Positions 29,620 through 37,351 of a stretch of DNA of 64,000 nucleotides are shown here, piece after piece. The notes beneath the pieces were generated by a model that was not told the origin of the DNA, did not search any database, and saw only the letters and a list, made by a program, of their open reading frames with translations. Source of the stretch: Gammaproteobacteria bacterium. Lineage in GTDB: Bacteria; Pseudomonadota; Gammaproteobacteria; UBA4575. The stretch spans positions 1 through 64,000 of the forward strand of contig JAPONM010000018.1 in assembly GCA_026713925.1 (NCBI GenBank), given 5' to 3'. Position 1 is the first letter of the stretch, and each line of letters begins with the position of its first letter. A program made the position numbers and the translations under genes.

Positions 29620-29898
29620 CACCCCTATGAACGCATCATCCTGGTCTACATAGGCGTGGTCATGCAGTTTTCACGACCTGGCAAGCCGACCGATAATGCC
29701 TATATTGAGTCATTCAACGGCTCGCTCCGGGATGAATGCCTGAACGTACACTGGTTTGACGATTTGACAGATGCACAGACGAAGTTGCAAGCTTGGCGGC
29801 AAGAGTACAATGAGACTCGACCTCACAGGGCTCTCAATGAACTCTCGCCCCTGGAATATAAGGCCCGTTGGGCCGAACGAAGGTCAGAAATTCACTGA
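29620..29898 (+). pseudogene. IS3-family transposase remnant (C-terminal part of orfB)
   Basis: The last ~80 residues of a DDE integrase-core transposase: FSRPGKPTDNAYIESFNG, DECLN, then WRQEYNETRPHRALN with the catalytic Glu in the ESFNG region, ending in LSPLEYKARW. The N-terminal DD part is absent and the frame upstream shows no start, so only a scar remains. It marks the left edge of the accessory region and appears to cut the 3' end of the gene at 29959. Confidence 0.85.
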
Positions 29899-29958
29899 CT
29901 GCATGGACCTGAAAAAGGGGACCCTTCAATATTATGCCAGATTCGCAAACGCCTTGGA

Positions 29959-30270
29959 CTAATTTATGGGGGGAACACCAACCCCTCTTTGGTCTTGTTC
30001 AATGGTGCTCTCAGGTCTCAATACAACCTGACCGCTTGGCATACCCGTGTCCTTTCTTACGACGATCACATTCAACGGCGGGAGGTTGTTTCGAAGGCAG
30101 AACTCTCCGATTTCGGTAAGTGGCGGACCTAACGTCTGAGCAAAATGGGGTGGTTGTCCGAGGCGTTCAGCAAGATCCCCATACGTGATGGTCCAGACCT
30201 TTTCAGACTGGCCGTGACTCATCACTCCCCCAGCAAGAATCTTCCAAATCTGTTGTGCAAGTTCACTCAT
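29959..30270 (-). CDS. Conserved hypothetical, probably 3'-truncated
   Basis: 103 aa from the ATG at 30270 (a TTG six codons earlier also fits). The recognisable core is ITYGDLAERLG, then LGEIG-like TEIGEFCLRNNLPPLN and VVRKDTGMPSG. This is a small domain common as a stand-alone protein and remotely like the helix-turn-helix part of alkyltransferase-like proteins; I cannot name it. The last ~20 residues (QDQRGVGVPPIN) lack family character and run into the IS scar, suggesting truncation. The 350 bp to the next gene hold nothing recognised. Confidence 0.55.
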   Translation of the reverse strand: MSELAQQIWKILAGGVMSHGQSEKVWTITYGDLAERLGQPPHFAQTLGPPLTEIGEFCLRNNLPPLNVIVVRKDTGMPSGQVVLRPESTIEQDQRGVGVPPIN

Positions 30271-30640
30271 CGGGCTGCTGTAGGTCAAATTCTTTTCGTT
30301 CTTGATTTATCATAAATACGATACAGTGGAACTGGTGCAGATACATTAGATGACGAACAACGGGCAACCCATCTTCGGCCGTCGAATGAATGCTGCAAGG
30401 ACCTACATTTGCGTTTTAGCGGGGTTTTCTGATAGCGAAACAAGAAGTTCGATAGGATATTGATCTAATTTATGTGAAGATGCGACTGGATGTTGGGATA
30501 ATGGCAAACTGAAAATTTTGAATTTGAACTACTATCGGTCCATATGAATTGTGCACAACACATCCACATTGTTCTTGGAAGTTCCCAAGGCGCTGAAGCT
30601 TTTCACATTTTGGTAGACTGCTTCGATGTCGGAGGATTCG

Positions 30641-32041
30641 GTGGCTGACCAGGTTCCGCATCCGAACAGATCTAAAATCCTGGTGATCGGCGCGGGTGCG
30701 GCAGGCCTTGCCACAGCCTGGACACTCGCTGCCCGCTGCAAGGACGGCAAGTGCCGTATTCGGGTACTGGAAGCCTCGGACAGGGTAGGGGGGCGCATGT
30801 TCTGCGAGGAGATCGACGGTTTTCACGTGAACGGCGGTGCCAGCGTCATTAATGAATCCTTCGCAACCGCAAGAGACCTGGCACGCCAACTGGATGTGGA
30901 ACTATGGCGAAGTCCCAAAAGCAAAGGTGGTCAATGCTACGCTGGCGGACGATTCTGGGGCCTGTATGTTGGTGGTTCGTTGAAGCAGACCCTGCAGACC
31001 CTGTACACGATGTTCTTTTCGCCACAACACACGCTGGCTGGGAATCTGGAATTCATGCGCCTGTATGCGATGCTCAAAAAGCGCGCCAGGGACCTCGATT
31101 TTGAAGACCATAGCCGGATGCTGGACCTAGACACGGGGGAGAGCTTTGCCGAGTTTGCTCGCACCAACTCTTTTACCCGGTATTTGAAACAGGCCGGGGA
31201 ACTCGACCTCAACTGCTTCACGGCGGGGAGTTCCGAACAAGTCGGGGCCGCATACGGCATGTCGTTGCTGTGGTTGTGGACGTTCAATCCGGCGACGCGA
31301 AGCTGTTTGCCCAGGCAGGGAATCAGCGCCCTTGCCAATGCCCTCGCGGTGGCCTGCAAGAGCTTTATCCACGTGTCCACGACAGTCGAACGGATTATTG
31401 TTGAAAATGGAAAGGTGAGAGGCGTGGTTACGGCCAGCGGAGAGAAGATTGAGGCCGATGCGGTTATTTGCGCCACCCCCGCATCAACTGCGGCACGTAT
31501 CATTCCCGAGTTGCCGGGCGAACTTCGGGCCGTGCTGGAGCGCATCAGCTACAGCTCGTGCTGTCACGTGGCTTTCGGACTGGATGCGAACATATTGGCC
31601 GAGGGGTCTCACGCCGCGCTGTTTCCTCCGGAATCTCCGACCTTTCTGACCATGGTGTCCAATATGGCGGCCATGACCCCGGATGCGGCACCTTCAGGCA
31701 AGACCCTCGTTCACGCGCTGATCATCGGCGAACACGCAAGAGCGCTCTTCGTATTAGACGATAATGAGATCGTACGCCGAGTGCTTGAAGAGATGCGTCG
31801 GTACTTTCGGACAATGCCCGAACATCCCCTGTTCGCGAAAGTCTACCGCTGGCCGGAAGCCTTTTGTCTGTCGCCTGGCGGCATGCTCAGGGATATGCAG
31901 GACATGCGTATCCGACTGGGCAAAAACGTGCGTGGCCTATACCTCGCAGGCGACTACACTCGTCTGCCGTCCCTGAATGGAGCCATGAAGAGTGGGGTCG
32001 ATGCAGCCGAGGCGAGCTTGGCTTATGTCACCGGTGCATAG
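30641..32041 (+). CDS. FAD-dependent amine-oxidase/phytoene-desaturase-like enzyme
   Basis: 466-aa flavoprotein. Rossmann motif VIGAGAAGLATAW at about residues 15-27 with the acidic end EAS and the DRVGGRM extension typical of amine oxidase, protoporphyrinogen oxidase and squalene/phytoene desaturases. The C-terminus has the FAD signature NVRGLYLAGDYTRLPSLNGAMKSG. GTG at 30641 is preferred because GGAGG lies 5 nt upstream; an ATG at 30626 is the alternative. It is near genes of an envelope transporter and the RiPP locus, so it may desaturate a lipid or isoprenoid there; substrate unknown. It converges with the outer-membrane protein gene. Confidence 0.8.
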   Translation: MADQVPHPNRSKILVIGAGAAGLATAWTLAARCKDGKCRIRVLEASDRVGGRMFCEEIDGFHVNGGASVINESFATARDLARQLDVELWRSPKSKGGQCYAGGRFWGLYVGGSLKQTLQTLYTMFFSPQHTLAGNLEFMRLYAMLKKRARDLDFEDHSRMLDLDTGESFAEFARTNSFTRYLKQAGELDLNCFTAGSSEQVGAAYGMSLLWLWTFNPATRSCLPRQGISALANALAVACKSFIHVSTTVERIIVENGKVRGVVTASGEKIEADAVICATPASTAARIIPELPGELRAVLERISYSSCCHVAFGLDANILAEGSHAALFPPESPTFLTMVSNMAAMTPDAAPSGKTLVHALIIGEHARALFVLDDNEIVRRVLEEMRRYFRTMPEHPLFAKVYRWPEAFCLSPGGMLRDMQDMRIRLGKNVRGLYLAGDYTRLPSLNGAMKSGVDAAEASLAYVTGA

Positions 32042-32098
32042 GTGAGTGGTGCTGTCGGTTCTGAATTTAACCGGTCCAGTACCAGCCACGTACAGCCC

Positions 32099-33328
32099 TC
32101 AGAAGCTAAACGTGAAATCTGCACCCAGGAAGCTGTCGCGCCGTCCATCGTAGGTTAAATCCTGCGGGTCCGAGCTTAGGTTTGCGAATGCTTCCAAGCG
32201 CATCGACCAACTACCTGACAGTCGGCGTTTCAGTTCCAGGTTCAGCGTTCGAGATTCATGGCGGAGGTCAGTTAGGATACCTGCCACGAGCTCAGTGCCC
32301 TGTACATCGTTGAGCGCAAGGAAACCCGCGATAAACAGGTCATTCTGCCAGACACTTGTAGCGCGGCGTCCACGATCATCGTAGAACCATTCACCGAGGA
32401 TGGTCATGTCCACTGTGGAATCAAACAGCGCGTAGAGAGTGCGTTCCAAGCCAAAGATGAAGGCGTTGTAATCCTCCTCTTGGCCCAGGAGATTGCGCGC
32501 TCCGCTGCGGCGAATGGCTTCCATCTTGTAAAGCCAGGATTCGGTCGTGAGTTGTGCTTCGACTCCGTATTGCCGAATCTGCTCGTAGTATGGAATCAAG
32601 GACATGTCAATTGCCGGCAACGGTTCGGATTGATGGCTGGCAACAAAATAGGGATCCCGGCTTGTTCCAACAAAGGTACTCAGGCCGAAATCAAGCAAGC
32701 CCACGGCATTGCTGTAGCGAAACGCAAAATCCACATGGCGTTCTTCGGCACTACTCTCGTACAAGGCGTCATCTTCGATCAGGCGTTTCGAACGGAGGCG
32801 CCCGGAACGCCCCGGAAAGGTGAGCTTACGGTGATACGGCAGCAGAAATAATTCAGCGAGGCCCCAGTCACCGGAAACCGTCAGGTGTGCCATAGGCTGG
32901 CCTAGTTTGGGTCGATCACGCGGGTGCTCGACGAGGTCCAATTGGTTGACGATATCCACGATGTTGTGAATCTCGGCCACACCCCAGAATACGCGGTCAA
33001 GTCCCAGCCGAAGTTCCCAGGAATTCTCGCCCCAGTCTCCATAGGTCAAAAGGTAGGCCTTGCGCAGGTCCGCATGCGTACGTCGCGAATCTGCACTGTC
33101 GTATCGATAAAGCGCGGTGAGAGTAACGCTGGTTCTTTGTGCAACTTCCCCGTAAAGCGTCGGCTCAAAAACCAGTCCGCCGGTGCTTGAACGCTGCCCC
33201 GGGAAAGTCGGTGATTGTGGATACCAGCGCGGCTGCAGGCTCAGGTCGCCCGAAAAATCAAACGCCTGAACCTCGGCACCTGCAGCGGCCATGAGCACGA
33301 GGGCCGCGATTGCGCCGCCGAATCGCAT
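32099..33328 (-). CDS. Outer-membrane beta-barrel protein (DUF1302-like)
   Basis: 409 aa with a Sec signal peptide (ALVLMAAAGAEVQA) and a mature chain of alternating amphipathic strands ending in an aromatic residue (DFTFSF), the outer-membrane insertion signal. LRLGLDRVFWGVAE and NIVDIVNQ are reminiscent of DUF1302 proteins. Its ATG overlaps the stop of the lipoprotein-sorting gene by one base (TGATG), so the two form a unit, probably with the MMPL permease at 43983, as the outer part of a trans-envelope lipid transport system. Confidence 0.75.
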   Translation of the reverse strand: MRFGGAIAALVLMAAAGAEVQAFDFSGDLSLQPRWYPQSPTFPGQRSSTGGLVFEPTLYGEVAQRTSVTLTALYRYDSADSRRTHADLRKAYLLTYGDWGENSWELRLGLDRVFWGVAEIHNIVDIVNQLDLVEHPRDRPKLGQPMAHLTVSGDWGLAELFLLPYHRKLTFPGRSGRLRSKRLIEDDALYESSAEERHVDFAFRYSNAVGLLDFGLSTFVGTSRDPYFVASHQSEPLPAIDMSLIPYYEQIRQYGVEAQLTTESWLYKMEAIRRSGARNLLGQEEDYNAFIFGLERTLYALFDSTVDMTILGEWFYDDRGRRATSVWQNDLFIAGFLALNDVQGTELVAGILTDLRHESRTLNLELKRRLSGSWSMRLEAFANLSSDPQDLTYDGRRDSFLGADFTFSF

Positions 33329-34206
33329 CAGCGCACGCGTCGAAGTGCCGGTTTAGTGAATTCGCGGTCATCAAGATTGGTACGGAACAGAAAATCGGTC
33401 CATTCAAGCACCGTGCTCGCCCCGGTCAGGTGGTTCACCATCACCTGTTCTCCTGCCCGCCAGTACTGATCCAGATATTGCTTATAGTTTGCAAAAGTGA
33501 GCGTCTTCAGGTGCGAGCCCTTTCGGTCGTAAAGCTCCATCTTCCAGGTCCGAAGTTCGCCGGTATCTTGCCAAATGATCTTGCGGCTGTATCCGGATTT
33601 TTTATCCACGGGAACCTGCTCGATTACCGTACAAGTGAGTTCACCGCAGGACTCGTCGCGAAGAAATTTATAGGTGTATTCCTCCACCTCCGGAGAGCTC
33701 ATGTCTTCATATGAGAACTCGCTTCCCATGAATGACCCTGAACGCTTCGAAGCGTTGATGCGCTTCACCCTTTCCAGGGCTGGCAAATACAGCCACTGGT
33801 CGTCCTGAGTGTTAATGTGAGCGTGGGTCAACAAGGCGGTTCCCTGCACGTCTCGCGGCTGATCGAACACAAATAGGCTCTTATCACCATCCCCCGGCAC
33901 CTCCAGCACCTTGAAGCGCATCTGGCGGATGCTCTCCCGACCTTGCCGATCGCGCAGCACCATCGTCATTCCAGCGGTGAAATTCCCGAAGCCGTCGTTA
34001 CGGGCACTTGCTTCGCGTGCAATCCTTAGGCCCTTGTCCTCCAGCGTTTCTTCTTGGGCAAGGGCATGTACATTTGGCAAGCAGAAGCACGCCAGTGCTA
34101 TAACCAAGGCACTGAACGAAACACCCTGTGTACATGGGAAGCCCTTTGTCCAGCCTTGGCCTATAAACCAATTTTCGGCGGTTTCGTGGTCAGGAAACAT
34201 CTTCAC
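33328..34206 (-). CDS. Outer membrane lipoprotein-sorting protein, IS-fused N-terminus
   Basis: The body (from about residue 50) is a LolA-fold lipoprotein-sorting protein: DGDKSLFVFDQPRDVQGTALL, DDQWLYLPALERVKRI, FMGSEFSYEDMSS and YPVDKxSGY-like VPVDKKSGYSRKI. A signal peptide, VIALACFCLPNVHALA, sits at about residues 35-50. In front of it are ~25 residues (MFPDHETAENWF ... GFPC) that match the N-terminus of IS1595 transposases, so an insertion scar has replaced the original start and supplies a GTG (34206) or ATG (34200). Export may therefore be impaired or start internally. Such proteins partner MMPL/RND permeases. Confidence 0.75.
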   Translation of the reverse strand: MKMFPDHETAENWFIGQGWTKGFPCTQGVSFSALVIALACFCLPNVHALAQEETLEDKGLRIAREASARNDGFGNFTAGMTMVLRDRQGRESIRQMRFKVLEVPGDGDKSLFVFDQPRDVQGTALLTHAHINTQDDQWLYLPALERVKRINASKRSGSFMGSEFSYEDMSSPEVEEYTYKFLRDESCGELTCTVIEQVPVDKKSGYSRKIIWQDTGELRTWKMELYDRKGSHLKTLTFANYKQYLDQYWRAGEQVMVNHLTGASTVLEWTDFLFRTNLDDREFTKPALRRVR

Positions 34207-34460
34207 AGGTCCCGTGATGGACGGACAGCATTATACCTTGATTTCCCGGCAAAAGGTGAAGTCATGCCCAATGCCTCCGGCGAGAAGCCAGTCCTCAAGT
34301 TCATGTTCGGCGCCATGATCCGTACCTTCGGGCGATGATGTACAATCAAGATCACCGGCATCAAGCACCACCAGATGGAAGCCCTGAGGTAAGGAGCTTG
34401 ATCGGAACAACAAGGCTAAAAGCAGCCTGTACACAAGCCCTTGGCTGATACACACCGAAC

Positions 34461-34518
34461 CAAATTTTCCAGAACTTTGAAAATTTGATCTTTCTTGATC
34501 GAGATTGCATATAATCTC
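34461..34518 (+). promoter_or_regulatory. Promoter with two inverted repeats, NHLM export operon
   Basis: A perfect -10 TATAAT lies at 34510-34515, with a TTGATC -35 at 34485-34490 (19-bp spacer). A 9-bp perfect inverted repeat, CAAATTTTC / GAAAATTTG at 34461-34469 and 34479-34487, overlaps the -35, and a second, GAGATT / AATCTC at 34501-34506 and 34513-34518, spans the -10. This looks like a regulated promoter for the genes from 34567. The rest of 34207-34460 holds only possible transposase debris. Confidence 0.5.
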
Positions 34519-34566
34519 AAAAATTCTACTCAAGCCGAATGAGATTTTTATCTTTGCTTGATTTCT

Positions 34567-35160
34567 ATGAAGAGGCTACTCGCGGTCGTGTTCAATAATC
34601 CATTTGACTCATTTCATAATACTGTTGCCGAAGCAAAGGAAGAACGTGAACAGCTTGACCGGCTGCTGACAATTTCCACACCACGGGAGCGGCTGCTTGT
34701 CACCGTCATCGCTCTTTTGCTGTTCATCCTTGCGGCATGGCTCTTCTTTGGCAGCGTATCCCGTAGCCTGGCGGTAGACGGCGTACTGGTCGAGCCTGAC
34801 GAAACCTTGCTTGAGAGAAACCGGACTGTGCAGACGCTTGTCTGGGTCAAGGGTGACGTTGCGCCGCATATCAAGGCCGGGATGCCAGCGGTCATAGAGC
34901 TGGGCATGACAGATGGGAAAGCAGGCACACTTGACGGAAAGGTCGCGACAATTTCCGCTGTACCCGTATCCGAGGGGCTGGCGATATTTGAGTCTACGGC
35001 GCCGGTGTCCGTGCACCGCGTTGATATCACACTCAACGAAAGTCTTGATTATGCTTTCCTTGCAAGCAGGGAATGCCGGGTTGTCATTGAGCTTGGCAGA
35101 CAACCTCCGGTCGCACTAATACGAATGAAGCGGTCACAAGATGTCGCCACGCGCCTCTAA
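34567..35160 (+). CDS. Short HlyD-like membrane-fusion protein of NHLM exporter
   Basis: 197 aa: a cytoplasmic N-terminus with a charged helix (EAKEEREQLDRLL), one transmembrane helix (about residues 48-68, LLVTVIALLLFILAAWLFFG), then a periplasmic beta domain with VDGVLVEPDE and a barrel-like IKAGMPAVIEL. It is shorter than usual NHLM secretion proteins and lacks the long hairpin coiled coil, so it likely bridges to the inner-membrane ABC protein without reaching TolC by itself. ATG at 34567 is preferred to TTG at 34558. It overlaps the next gene by 20 nt. Confidence 0.75.
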   Translation: MKRLLAVVFNNPFDSFHNTVAEAKEEREQLDRLLTISTPRERLLVTVIALLLFILAAWLFFGSVSRSLAVDGVLVEPDETLLERNRTVQTLVWVKGDVAPHIKAGMPAVIELGMTDGKAGTLDGKVATISAVPVSEGLAIFESTAPVSVHRVDITLNESLDYAFLASRECRVVIELGRQPPVALIRMKRSQDVATRL

Positions 35161-37351
35161 AGGGGCTAAGGATAAGGCCGCCTCGGACTCCTTGAAACAA
35201 AGGGTAACTACGCCAATTCTGCTGCAAATGCACGCATCAGAATGTGGTGCCGCCTGCCTCGGAAGCATACTGGCCTACTTCGGGCGCTGGGTGCCGCTTA
35301 CCGAATTGCGCGAAAAATGCGAGGTGAGCCGAGACGGTAGCAGTGCCGCGAGCATTTTGCGTGCCTCCAGATACTATGGTCTCGAATGCAATGGACTCAG
35401 CGTGCGTGCCAATCAACTGAAAAAACTGCAGCTACCTCTGATTTTGTTCTGGCAATTCAGCCATTTCGTTGTCCTTGAAGGGTTTGATGACCGCAATTTC
35501 TATCTCAATGACCCGTCCACGGGGCGGCGCAGGCTTTCCGCTGAAGAGTTCAACAAGGGCTACAGTGGAATTGCGTTGCGATTCAAGCGCGGCGCCGATT
35601 TCAGCCCCGGCGGCGAGCGGCCTGACTTGTTCAGGCAATTGGGCACCTTGCTCGTCGGATCATGGAGCGTGCTTGCCGTGGTAATTGCCTGCGGACTCAT
35701 GTTGACGTTACTGGCACTTATTGTTCCTGCATCTCTCAGTGTTTTTGTGGACGATGTTCTGGAAAACCATGGGCCTTGGGGCGGATTGGTGGCAGCCTTG
35801 CTTGGCGGCGGTGTCCTAGTGTACATCCTTTCCTTGCTCAAGCACCGATTCTTGAAGCGGCTCGAAATCCGGATTTCTGTAACAGGCTACAATCGGGGCG
35901 TGTCACGGCTACTGCGGTTGCCGGTGGAGTTTTTTGAACACAGACTGACAGGCGATTTGATTGATCGAGTCTCATCCATTGACAGGATAGCGAAGAACCT
36001 GACAAACCAGTTTCTTGTACTCATTATCGACATGGCAATGAGCGCGGTGTTACTTATCGTGATGTTGACCTATGATGTCCTGCTCACGCTGATTGTGCTG
36101 TTGCTGGCGCTTGCACACGGAATTCTGGTCTACTTTCTCAACACGCTCCGGGGCGTTCGAAGCCAGGCGATGAGGCGCGAACAGGGATTACTGATTGGTG
36201 TCGGTATGCAGATGTTGAGTCATGCGGACAACTTGCGCATGACAGGATCGGATGACCGGTTTTTTTCACGCTGGAGTGGTCATCAGGCACGCGAACTGCA
36301 TGCGCGCCAGCTCTATTCCGAACTGAGTTCAGTCAATACCGCGCTTCCGGGCCTGGTTGCCGTACTTCGTAGTGCGGTGATCATCGGCATAGGGGGAAGT
36401 CTGGTCATGGCTGGAGAAATGACCCTGGGGATACTGGTTGGGTTCTACATATTGTCGGAGATGTTTCTGGAGCCTGTCGGGCGCTTTTTGGAACTCGTCG
36501 ACAAACGCCAGGCTCTCGAAACTGATTTGCAACGACTCGAGGACATTTCCAAATCCGCTGAAGACCCCGTTATCAGACGCCGAAGTCCGGAATCGGAGTC
36601 AATTTCTACATTCAACGGCCGACTCCAACTCGCAGGCCAGCTCGAACTGCGAAACGTCACCTTTGGTTTCAACAAGAGCCGACCGCCTTTGATAAAGGAC
36701 TTCAACCTCATGATCAAGCCAGGACAGCGAGTCGCCGTGATTGGTCCCAGTGGTTCCGGCAAGTCGACCCTGGCGCGTCTGGTTTCGGGTGTCTACCAGC
36801 CCTGGTCGGGCGAAATCCTGTTTGATGGACATCTGCGGGATGAGATTCCTGAGGAAGTGCTGCGGCAGTCCATATCCATGGTAGACCAGGAGATCGTGCT
36901 CTTTTCTGCATCCCTGCGCGACAATATCACTTTGTGGAACTCAGCCATACCAGATGAAATCATTTTTGCCGCGACGCGAGATGCCTGGATCCATGATGAA
37001 ATTCTGCTTAGACCGCAAGGATATTCAACCCGTGTCGAGGAAGGCGGCGTGAATTTCAGTGGCGGCCAAAGACAACGGCTGGAAATCGCCCGCGCACTGG
37101 TGGGCAATCCGACAGTGCTCATTCTGGACGAGGCGACCAGCGCCCTAGATGCCGCGACAGAGGAACATGTTGATGATGCCTTACGGCGTCGCGGTGTCAC
37201 CTGCCTGATCGTGGCGCACCGGCTGAGTACCGTGCGGGATAGCGATGAAATTATTGTGCTCGACAAAGGCGCCACCGTGCAGCGCGGCACGCATGACGAG
37301 TTGATTGCGGATCAGGATGGCATGTATTACAAGCTGGTTAAGTCAGGCTGA
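35141..37351 (+). CDS. NHLM-type peptidase/ABC exporter
   Basis: 736-aa PCAT exporter. An N-terminal C39 protease (residues ~20-150) has the catalytic Cys in HASECGAACLGS, His in SHFVVLEGF and Asp in LNDPSTGRR. Six membrane segments follow (about 165-445), then an ATPase with Walker A GPSGSGKST, signature FSGGQRQR and Walker B VLILDEATSALD. It should cut leader peptides after a Gly-Gly-type site and export the core. It joins the next ABC gene by TGATG. Its cognate leaders are those at 43295 and probably the head of the protein at 40731. Confidence 0.92.
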   Translation: MSPRASKGAKDKAASDSLKQRVTTPILLQMHASECGAACLGSILAYFGRWVPLTELREKCEVSRDGSSAASILRASRYYGLECNGLSVRANQLKKLQLPLILFWQFSHFVVLEGFDDRNFYLNDPSTGRRRLSAEEFNKGYSGIALRFKRGADFSPGGERPDLFRQLGTLLVGSWSVLAVVIACGLMLTLLALIVPASLSVFVDDVLENHGPWGGLVAALLGGGVLVYILSLLKHRFLKRLEIRISVTGYNRGVSRLLRLPVEFFEHRLTGDLIDRVSSIDRIAKNLTNQFLVLIIDMAMSAVLLIVMLTYDVLLTLIVLLLALAHGILVYFLNTLRGVRSQAMRREQGLLIGVGMQMLSHADNLRMTGSDDRFFSRWSGHQARELHARQLYSELSSVNTALPGLVAVLRSAVIIGIGGSLVMAGEMTLGILVGFYILSEMFLEPVGRFLELVDKRQALETDLQRLEDISKSAEDPVIRRRSPESESISTFNGRLQLAGQLELRNVTFGFNKSRPPLIKDFNLMIKPGQRVAVIGPSGSGKSTLARLVSGVYQPWSGEILFDGHLRDEIPEEVLRQSISMVDQEIVLFSASLRDNITLWNSAIPDEIIFAATRDAWIHDEILLRPQGYSTRVEEGGVNFSGGQRQRLEIARALVGNPTVLILDEATSALDAATEEHVDDALRRRGVTCLIVAHRLSTVRDSDEIIVLDKGATVQRGTHDELIADQDGMYYKLVKSG

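Noticed and set aside
30350..30640. Short open frames before the FAD enzyme
   Set aside because: Best case is 38 codons without a ribosome site or recognisable sequence.
34231..34460. Possible further transposase debris on either strand upstream of the export operon
   Set aside because: Short protein-like runs occur (for example VMPNASGEKPVLKF) but I could not tie them to a named IS family.
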